Source of the DNA: Bog-756 sp963734435
GTDB taxonomy: Bacteria > Actinomycetota > Acidimicrobiia > Acidimicrobiales > RAAP-2
Reading direction: 5' to 3'
DNA length: 64,000 bases
NCBI GenBank assembly: GCA_963734435.1
Contig: CAVTHA010000005.1
Coordinates: forward strand, 124,001 to 188,000
Shown: positions 57,129 to 64,000 of the stretch, piece by piece
Layout of the letters: every line of letters begins with the position of its first letter
Numbering within the stretch: position 1 is the first letter of the stretch
Notes under the pieces: generated by a model
What the model was told of the DNA's origin: nothing
The model's input: only the letters and a program-made list of their open reading frames with translations
Database searches by the model: none
Made by a program: the position numbers and the translations under genes

Positions 57129-58174
57129 TCAGGCCGTCATCGACTCGTACAGCTCGATGTGCTCGGCGACCATCCGGTTGGTCGAGAAGTAGCCTTCGAC
57201 CGACCACCGGCAGTCACGGCGATCGAGCTCTCCGAGACGGCCCAGTGCGTCGACCATCGAACCGTCGTCCTCACAAAGGAAGCCGGTGCGCCCGTGATCG
57301 ACCACCTCTGGGGCGGCTCCCTCCTCAAAGGCGAGAACCGGGGTCCCGCAGGCCATCGCCTCGAGCATGACCATGCCGAAGGGCTCGTTCCAGCGGATGG
57401 GGAAGAGAAGGGCCGACGCCCCGGCCAGGAGCTCGAGCTTTCGCTCGTGGGACACCTCGCCGAGATAGACAGCATCCTTCCCGAGGAGCGGCTCGACCTC
57501 CTCGGTGAAGTAGCTGCAGCTCCTAGGGCTCGCGCATCTTGGCCGCCATCAGGAGCCGGATTCCCGCCTTGCGGGCGATGTCGATGGCCCGGTGCGCCCC
57601 CTTGTCGGGAGCCATCCGCCCGAGGAACACCAGATAGGCGTCCGTCCTCGTCGCCCCCGCCGTCGCCCACCGGGAAGTGCCGATGCATCGATCCCGTGGT
57701 GGATGACCCGGGCAATGGGGATCTGGGGTGCAGCCCGGCGCTGCGCGTGGGAGATGGCGACGATGGGGACCCGCTCGGCGTTGAGCGCCGATAGAGATCG
57801 GTGAGGTCATCGTTGAACGGGCCGTGGATGGTGGTGATCACCGGCAGGTCGGGGTAGCGCTCGGCATGGAATGGGCCCATGACCGTGTGGTCGTGGACGA
57901 CGTCGCAGTCGCCGGACCGCCTCGTAGGCGTGGATCACGTGGCGGATCTCCGGTACGGCCATGCCGATCCGCGTTGCCCTCGGCGCGGGGCAAGACCCAC
58001 CGACGCGGGACCGGACAGGTGGAGTCGCCGGTGGTGAACAGCGAGCACGTCGTGACCGGCATCCTGGAGACCACGGGCCAGCTGGTCGACGACCAGCTCG
58101 ATCCCTCCGTATAGCGGCGGAGGGATCGGAGTCCATGGTGGCGCGATCATGCCGATCCGCATAGACAGATTCAA
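57129..58174 (-). CDS. Glycosyltransferase family 4, several frameshifts
   Basis: The start is MRIGMIAPPWTPIPPPLYGG (an ATG four codons earlier is also possible), a highly typical GT4 N-terminus. PVITTIHGPFNDDLTDLYR follows in another frame, and VFLGRMAPDKGAHRAIDIAR in a third. The donor-binding end is FPIRWNEPFGMVMLEAMACG in the last frame. At least three breaks are needed, near 57920, 57790, 57650 or 57535. Joined length is about 347 residues. It is probably a working gene with sequence errors. Sugar and acceptor are unknown. Confidence 0.78.
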
Positions 58175-58212
58175 CCATCCCGACAGGGAGGACTAGGCTC
58201 GCCGGACGCCAC

Positions 58213-58284
58213 GGCGGCGTGGCCGAGTGGTTTAGGCAGGGGCCTGCAAAGCCCCGTACGGCGGTTCGATTCCGCCCGCCGCCT
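58213..58284 (+). tRNA. tRNA-Cys (GCA)
   Basis: The acceptor stem GGCGGCG/CGCCGCC is complete, and the anticodon loop CTGCAAA gives GCA. The T arm is GGCGG-TTCGATT-CCGCC, and the discriminator is U, as cysteine tRNAs need. CCA is not encoded. Confidence 0.95.
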
Positions 58285-58454
58285 CGAGGGCCACGCGCCG
58301 GGGTCGCCTGTGGCGACCGGTCCCCCGGTACCTGGCCACTCCGCCGTTCACCGAGCACGCCGGCTTCTTCCCGGTCGAGCGTTCGGAAGAAGGCTTGAAT
58401 GGTCCCGATGATCTGCTTGTCCTCGTCAACCCGAGCCAGACGAGCAGGTGAGCA

Positions 58455-60699
58455 GTGAAGCTGGACTCGGTCGTACACGACCCGGGTCTCCGATCGCTGC
58501 GCAAGGCGGGTCGCACGGCTGTGGTCATGTCGGCTTCCTTTCTCGTCGGGCTCCATGTCGTAGGCAATGCCCATTCGCGGTGATCGCTACGTTCACGGCG
58601 GCGGCCGTTCTGGGGATCGCCGACTTCTCGGGTAGCCGCCAGCAGAGGCTGTTGGTGACGGCCGTCACCCTCGCGGTCGCGCGGTGTTGCTCGCCATCGG
58701 TACGACGGTGTCCACCAATACGGCCGCCGCCTCGGTGACCTTGTTCGCCGTCGCGTTGGTGGTCAGCTTCTCGGCTGTCTTCAGCGGATACTTCGCGACC
58801 GCTTCCAGCGCGGTGATCGTGTTCTATGTGGTGGCAACGGGCGTGGAAGGGCCGACGTCGGTGATCGGCTACCGGGAGGCGGGACTGGCCTTCGGGGGAG
58901 TGATGTCGCTGCTCGCAATGGGATGGCTGTGGCCCTCCCGGTCGACGGCAGAAAGCCGAGTTGCCCTGGCGAGGGTCTATCGCATGCTCGCCGAACAGGT
59001 TGGTGCTCTCGGTCCGTTCGGCCGAGACGACGCCCGGCCACCGGGTGGCGGGGATGCGGACAGTGACGACGATCGGTTGCCCCAGGCCATCCTGGCGGCG
59101 GAGCAAGCCATCGCTCGAAGCGCCTGGCGACCTGACGGTCTGGCCAGCCCGCACAAGGCGAGGATGTACATGCTGCAAGGAGCTCGCCGGATAGCTGGGC
59201 TCATCGAGCTGTTCCACCGGCTGCCGGTCCGATCGGAGGCCGGGCTCGAGGACGTAAGCAATGACCTCGTCGGGGAGCTCGCCTCGGAGCTCGACCGGTG
59301 CGCCACCGGTGTTGCCAGCTACGGCCAGGTCCTGCCTGAGCCGGACCGGATCGAAAAGGTGACGGAACGCTTCAGTACTGTCGGGCGTCGCCGGTTCTCC
59401 GAGGAACTGGCGGCGGGGGAGGGGTCGGATCGGCTCCGTTCCTTTGCCGCCTGGTACTTCGTCCTCCAACAGCTCAGCTGGGGAGCGAGCCTGGCCTCGA
59501 TCCACTGCCGGGCGATGCACAACGCACCCCTGGAAGCCTCGGCGAGGTCGGAGCAGTCGGACCTGGTCCAGACGCTGGCCGACGGTCCGTCTGTGGCGAA
59601 GTGGGCCCGCCGTGCCCGCCGGAACCTGTCGTTACGTTCCGTGCACCTGCAGAACAGCCTCCGGCTGGCCACTGGGCTGGCGCTCGCCCGCCTCGCCGTC
59701 GGCATCTTCGGACTCCAGCACGGCTTCTGGGTCGGCTTCGCAACCCTGGTGGTTCTCAAGACCAGCGCCGCGGGGACCCGATCAAGCGCATTCCAGGCGG
59801 CGGTCGGGACCGCCATCGGGTTTGCCGTCACCAGCGTCGTCATCACCACCTTCGGAGTGGACGCCTTGATCTACTCGATCATGCTGCCGGTGGTGGTGTT
59901 TGCTGCTTTCTATCTACCGACGACGGTCAGCTTCATCGCCGGACAGGCCTTCTTCACCATGGTCATCGTCGTACTGTTCAATCTGTTGAAGCCGGCCGGG
60001 TGGACAATCGGATTGGTCCGATTCGAGGACGTCCTGGTGGGAGCGGCCATCGGGCTGTTCATCGGCGTCGCCATCTGGCCACGCGGCACGTCGTCGGAGC
60101 TCTCCAGATTTGTTGGCCGCTTGTTCTCCGCGGGAGGCATGTACGCCCAGGCAACAGTGGGTCGGGTCCTCGGCACCGCGAGCAACGGTTTGGAACCCGG
60201 GGACATAGGACTGACCCTGTGGCGCGACCAGGTCTATGTCGCCGCCGTCGACACCGAGGACGTGTTCTCGCAGTACCTGTCGGAGCCCCATCAGTCGGAC
60301 GCCCCGGTCATGGCCTGGGCGTCCCTCATTGCCACCGCCCATCAGCTCTGGTTCGGCTCCAGCGTCGTGGCGCTGGTGCCCGAGGCAGCCGACGCCGCGG
60401 TCAGGATGCCCGAAGTCTGCGACGGCTTGCTCATCACGTCGGCCGCCCTCGCACGGAACTATCGCGTTCTGGGCGACGCGCTGGTGGGTCAGGGCAGAGC
60501 GGAGATGGCCACGGAGACCCCGAAGGTCGGAGGACCGATCGACCGGACGGTTCCGGAGGCAACCATGACGCTGCTAGAGCTGGAGGCCTGGTTGGCTGAG
60601 CTGTCGGTGGAGATCGAACGCACCCGCCCGGCCCTCGAAGAACTGGGGCTCACCACGCCTTCGCGCCCGGTGCGAACAACATCGTCTGTACACGAATGA
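58455..60699 (+). CDS. FUSC family (aromatic acid exporter-like) membrane protein, two frameshifts near the start
   Basis: From a GTG at 58455 the sequence reads VKLDSVVHDPGLRSLRKAGR, then a first helix (VVMSASFLVGLHVVGNAHS). It shifts near 58577 to FAVIATFTAAAVLGIADFSG and again near 58680 to VLLAIGTTVSTNTAAASVTL. From there it is open to 60699. Two blocks of about five or six helices flank a soluble region with many acidic residues, and the second block includes ALARLAVGIFGLQHGFWVGF, the FUSC-like motif. Such proteins export aromatic or fusaric-type acids. The joined length is about 748 residues. Confidence 0.8.
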
Positions 60700-60709
60700 G
60701 GAGTTCGCC

Positions 60710-61531
60710 TCACACGACGGGAGGGGTGGCGTAGTCCCAAAGAAGATGGGAGTCCTCGTCCGCTTCCAGCAGCAGGTTGGCCGGGACATTCTTGTCGATG
60801 TGGCCGATAAGCCCTCTGTAAATGCCATACCCGACGAGTTGCTGGAGCCGGAGGGGGAACTCGCGGACCAGGTCGGGGTCCAAACCGAGCTGCTGATTCT
60901 CCTGTTGACGGATATAGCCGGCGCAGTAGTTCATGGCGATGCCCACCCGCCGTTCGTGAGTGGTGTTGGCCCCGCCACCGTGCCAAAGGCTGCCATGCCA
61001 GACCAGCACGCTGCCCTTGAGCATTTCCGCTGGAATGGAGTCGTAGTTGGTCACGAGGTCGGGGGATTCCGGGGCGGTGTGCGAGCCGGGAACGATTCGT
61101 GTCGCCCCATTTGCCTCGGTGAAATCAGTGAGCGCCCACATCGTGTTGCACACCGTCGGGGGGTGGGGCTTGGGCAACGGGATGATCTGGTCGTCAGCGT
61201 GTATCGGCTGGGGCGTTTCGTCGGGACCGATGGCGATGGACGACAGTGATGACACAAGCAGGCCGTCGTCGAGAACGCCCTCGCAGATCGGCAGGATTGC
61301 CGGGTGGACAGGAATCCTCTGGAAGTTGGGGCCGTGGGCCAGCAAGTTGTAGATGCGAGTGGTGTGCGTCCCCTCGAATTGATTGTCGGCAGGCACGATG
61401 CCCAGGTCGTGTTCGAGCCGACGGAGGTCGTCGTTGAGGGCGTCTATCAGCCCGATGTCGACTGCGCCTTCGAGGATCGTGTAACCCTGTTCGGCGATTC
61501 GATCTATGTGAGCTTGGACATCGGGGCCCAT
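60710..61531 (-). CDS. Phytanoyl-CoA dioxygenase family protein
   Basis: The 273-residue protein has the double-stranded beta-helix of Fe(II)/2-oxoglutarate enzymes. HxD is seen in ETPQPIHADDQIIPLPKP, the distal His in WHGSLWHGGGANTTHERR, and the 2-oxoglutarate-binding Arg follows in that segment. The start MGPDVQAHIDRIAEQGYTIL at 61531 follows GGAGGGG and was preferred to an upstream open frame. It probably hydroxylates a lipid or secondary metabolite. It is divergent from the DUF2127 gene with only 17 bp between the start codons. Confidence 0.87.
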   Translation of the reverse strand: MGPDVQAHIDRIAEQGYTILEGAVDIGLIDALNDDLRRLEHDLGIVPADNQFEGTHTTRIYNLLAHGPNFQRIPVHPAILPICEGVLDDGLLVSSLSSIAIGPDETPQPIHADDQIIPLPKPHPPTVCNTMWALTDFTEANGATRIVPGSHTAPESPDLVTNYDSIPAEMLKGSVLVWHGSLWHGGGANTTHERRVGIAMNYCAGYIRQQENQQLGLDPDLVREFPLRLQQLVGYGIYRGLIGHIDKNVPANLLLEADEDSHLLWDYATPPVV

Positions 61532-61536
61532 TGCAT

Positions 61537-61543
61537 CCCCTCC
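61537..61543 (-). promoter_or_regulatory. Ribosome binding site of the phytanoyl-CoA dioxygenase gene
   Basis: Minus-strand GGAGGGG lies five bases before the ATG at 61531 and decides this start. Confidence 0.65.
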
Positions 61544-61548
61544 ACTTG

Positions 61549-62415
61549 ATGAGTCCCAGACAAGCCTATTCTGCTGAAGTGGCACGCCGAAAGACGCCAC
61601 CTGAAGGTCGCTACGAGCTCTTCACCTGTGGGTGGAAGGGCCATTTTCTGGTGGGAACGGACGCTCGGACGGTCACCGAGGCCGACTCCGCAGTTGTGCG
61701 GGAGCATGGCGGCATTCGCTGGTACCGGTGCCTGCGCTGTGATGCCTGGCTTCCCCGAGAGATCCCGCAAGAACCCGAGAGGGACCGGGTGCCCTCTCGG
61801 GACGAGATCCAGCTCCCGGCCAGGGGCCCGATGCTCCGTGACCGGTATGTCCTGCGCCTGATCGCCTTGGATCGGGCTATTCATGTGGTGGTCCTCTCGG
61901 TGCTGGCGGTGGTGCTGTTCACATTCGCCCACCACGACGCCAGTCTTCACCGCGACTATGTGAACATCATGAATGACCTGTCCGGTACGACCCCGGGCGA
62001 GTCCCAGCTTCGCGGTGTTCTGGGATACCTCCGAAAGGCATTCGAGTACTCGCCCCAACGTCTGATCCAGCTGGGGCTAGTGGTCATCGCCTATGCCGCC
62101 CTCGAGGCCAGCGAGATGGTGGGTCTCTGGTTCGCCAAGAGGTGGGCCGAATACCTGACGTTCGTCGCTACGACGGCCCTCGTGCCACTCGAGGTCTACG
62201 AGCTCACGCTGAGCCTCAGCGTGTTCAAAGTGGTGACCTTGATCATCAACTTGGCGATTGTCGTCTATTTGCTGTTCGCCAAGCGGCTGTTCGGACTGCG
62301 AGGCGGGCACCGCGTGGTGATCGCCCGGCGGGCCGAGTTCGGCGGTTGGCCTGCCATCGATCGAGCGACGCCCAAGCTGCCGATCGACGTGGTCGAGGCT
62401 GCGCCGACCCCCTGA
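61549..62415 (+). CDS. DUF2127 membrane protein with N-terminal cysteine-containing domain
   Basis: The 288-residue protein begins with a soluble segment containing YELFTCGWKGHFLVG and RWYRCLRCDAWLP (a possible metal site: Cys, CxxC, His). A DUF2127 domain of four helices follows (HVVVLSVLAVVLFTFAHHDA, LGLVVIAYAALEASEMVGLW, WAEYLTFVATTALVPLEVYE). DUF2127 proteins are membrane proteins of unknown role. The start is uncertain; ATG 61549 and GTG 61579 are both possible. Confidence 0.82.
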   Translation: MSPRQAYSAEVARRKTPPEGRYELFTCGWKGHFLVGTDARTVTEADSAVVREHGGIRWYRCLRCDAWLPREIPQEPERDRVPSRDEIQLPARGPMLRDRYVLRLIALDRAIHVVVLSVLAVVLFTFAHHDASLHRDYVNIMNDLSGTTPGESQLRGVLGYLRKAFEYSPQRLIQLGLVVIAYAALEASEMVGLWFAKRWAEYLTFVATTALVPLEVYELTLSLSVFKVVTLIINLAIVVYLLFAKRLFGLRGGHRVVIARRAEFGGWPAIDRATPKLPIDVVEAAPTP

Positions 62416-62520
62416 CCATTTGAGGCTGACGGCCGCGAGCGCATCAGCGCCGAACAGATGGGCGGCGCCGATGCCGAGGCTCGGGCCAGGCGAGAAGCCG
62501 GTGGTATCGTCATTCGTCAC

Positions 62521-62593
62521 GGGCCGTTGGCGCAGTTGGTAGCGCACTTGCATGACACGCAAGGGGTCGTGGGTTCAAGTCCCGCACGGCCCA
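62521..62593 (+). tRNA. tRNA-Val (GAC)
   Basis: The acceptor stem GGGCCGT/ACGGCCC is complete. The anticodon stem CTTGC/GCAAG encloses the loop ATGACAC with anticodon GAC. The T arm has GTTCAAG, and the discriminator is A. CCA is not fully encoded. Confidence 0.94.
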
Positions 62594-62735
62594 CCGCGAA
62601 GTACCAGTTCACCGCATTATCGGCGCTTCGGAAATCAGCGGGGTGCGCCGCCGATCGAGCCAGGACTCCCCAGCGCCTACCACAGTTGGGTAGCATGGAC
62701 CACGAAATAGGTGCAATAGAGGTTCGCCCGCAACG

Positions 62736-63782
62736 GTGAGGGGACTAGCAGTGGCGACGCATGTACCTCGGACGATGTGGCTAGTCTCGCTGCTCGCTAT
62801 CGCTGCCATTGCTGCAATGTCCGTCGCTTCACCTCTTGCAGCGGGCGACTCTGCCGGCGCGGTCGATTCCAGGTTCGGGAATCTTGTCGGTTCGACGCAG
62901 AACGATGGGCCCTTCGCCGGTCGCGAAAACCACACAGACATTTGTGGACACGACTCGGCCCACTCCACCCAACGGGAGCTACCCCGGTAGCCCGGTTCGG
63001 ACAATCGTGACAACCGTCTTCTACCCCACCCCCTCCACACATCGATCAGATCGCAGTGTGCCTGCAGCGGGGGAGAAGTTCCCCTTGCTGATTTTTGCCC
63101 ACGGAAACAGCTCGAACGGGCCGGACAATCGGCCGCTCCTCCATCAATGGGCATCCGCCGGATTCATCGTTGCTGCGCCGACGTTTCCGCTGACCAACAT
63201 CAATGCACCGGGGGGTGATGACGTGGGCGACTACATTCACCAGCCCGGTGACATTTCCTTCGTGATCACGCAGATGCTCCATCCGGGCCCAAGAGGGGCG
63301 CGGCATGGCAAGGGAGGATCGATCCCGGCCGCATCGGTGTGGTTGGCCATTCGCTGGGGGCGATTACCACCCTCGGTGTGGTGATCAACAGTTGCTGTCA
63401 TGACCCCCGAGTCAAGGCCGCAGTCTCGATCGATGGTATTGAGCTTCCTTTTCCCGGTGGAAGCTATTTCACGGGAAAGGCGGAGCCGCTCCTCGTGATC
63501 CACGGCAGTGCCGACCAGACGATTCCGTACGCGGCTGGGCAGCAGGTCTACACGAATGCCGGGCCGCCGAAGTACTTCCTCACTCTGCTCGGGGCGCCGC
63601 ACACTTCGTTCCACCAGACAAACGACCCCAACAGCCCGCGACGCCCCTGGGAGCCGGTGATCGTTCACACGGTTACAGATTTTTTCGACTATTACCTGAA
63701 GGATCAACCGGGTGGGCTTCCGCGGATGAATGCTGATGCTCACATCCCGGGAGTCTCTATGCTCGTGTATCAACTGAGTTAG
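62736..63782 (+). CDS. Secreted alpha/beta hydrolase (dienelactone hydrolase/acetylhydrolase-like), two frameshifts
   Basis: A signal peptide (MWLVSLLAIAAIAAMSVASP) is followed by TFVDTTRPTPPNGSYPGSPV after a frame change near 62920. FPLLIFAHGNSSNGPDNRPL gives the oxyanion region, and after another change near 63320 the nucleophile VVGHSLGAITTLGVV appears. The acid is in EPLLVIHGSADQTIPYAAG and the histidine in LGAPHTSFHQ. The layout resembles secreted esterases of the dienelactone hydrolase or platelet-activating-factor acetylhydrolase group. The substrate is unknown. The joined protein is about 348 residues. Confidence 0.78.
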
Positions 63783-64000
63783 CGCGCCGTTCGTCGTCGA
63801 CCTGTGACCGAGCACGAGCCCGTGCACCATAGATGTCCGATCCGGGTGACGACCTATGCCGTGAGTGCTCCGCGGCCTTGACCCCAGTCCCCATAGAGGG
63901 TCACTTCAGGTTGGCCACCTATGAGCCCCCATCATTGAGGATCTCGATTTGGCATGGGACTCCGGCAGGCGCCAAGTTTCGCGAAACACATAAATCTTCT

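Noticed and set aside
58250..58528. Minus-strand small gene with AAGGAAG before ATG 58528
   Set aside because: It runs antisense to the first membrane helix of the FUSC protein, which is clearly recognisable on the plus strand, and into the tRNA-Cys.
63783..64000. End of window after the last hydrolase
   Set aside because: No gene, RNA or repeat could be supported in these 218 bases.

Overview
This window looks like chromosomal DNA from a high-GC actinobacterium, most probably a member of the class Acidimicrobiia. The pointers are mycothiol-type chemistry (a maleylpyruvate isomerase family enzyme), an actinobacterial mec-cysO-cysM cysteine locus followed by rph-rdgB, secreted proteins built from the 42-residue 'YWLVASDGGIFTYGD' repeat that is common in Acidimicrobiia, and a strong G/C bias at third codon positions. 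Taxonomy is inference; no 16S gene is present. About seventeen genes are each split over two to six reading frames although their domains are otherwise complete. Long genes beside them are open, so I read most of these breaks as residual indel errors in the assembly rather than decay.

Layout. 1-13.3 kb, mostly minus strand: copper-ATPase N-terminus, luciferase-like oxidoreductase, membrane GGDEF-EAL protein, small-molecule enzymes (MDR oxidoreductase, FGGY kinase, sphingosine-phosphate-lyase-like PLP enzyme, Gfo/Idh/MocA oxidoreductase) and a DHA2 exporter. 13.5-17 kb: PAS-GGDEF-EAL protein and a secreted NlpC/P60 enzyme carrying a six-repeat propeller-like module. 17.2-25.3 kb: a lipid or cyclic-ketone block with a Baeyer-Villiger type monooxygenase, HSL-type esterase, two SDRs, an acyl-CoA dehydrogenase and a lipoprotein hydrolase. 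25.8-27.65 kb: the tmRNA gene (ssrA), whose terminator hairpin is interrupted in its loop by an ISL3-family insertion sequence with inverted repeats and a near-perfect 8-bp target duplication.

27.7-46.5 kb is a surface-polysaccharide island of visibly lower GC: a 5'-truncated GMC oxidoreductase, a six-repeat/GH16 fusion, GT2 and GT4 glycosyltransferases, a flippase, a CelD-like acetyltransferase, a JmjC/cupin protein, a NodB deacetylase, a sulfotransferase, a large GT-C-like membrane protein, a second GH16 enzyme and a further GT2. Together they suggest synthesis, modification (acyl, deacetyl, sulfo) and trimming of an extracellular glycan. No priming transferase or Wza/Wzc export gene is present. 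The island lies between ssrA and smpB, the two halves of the trans-translation system.

46.5-57.1 kb is housekeeping: smpB, mec-cysO-cysM, rph, rdgB, a DUF4190 protein, a DUF4388 protein, an enoyl-CoA hydratase homologue, an L,D-transpeptidase and glnD. 57.1-64 kb holds a GT4 transferase, tRNA-Cys(GCA), a FUSC-family transporter, a phytanoyl-CoA-dioxygenase family protein, a DUF2127 membrane protein, tRNA-Val(GAC) and a secreted alpha/beta hydrolase. The most interesting observations are the IS in the tmRNA terminator loop, the near-identical 126-bp repeats fused to GH16, the reuse of the same module on NlpC/P60, and a CysO whose diglycine is followed by extra residues.
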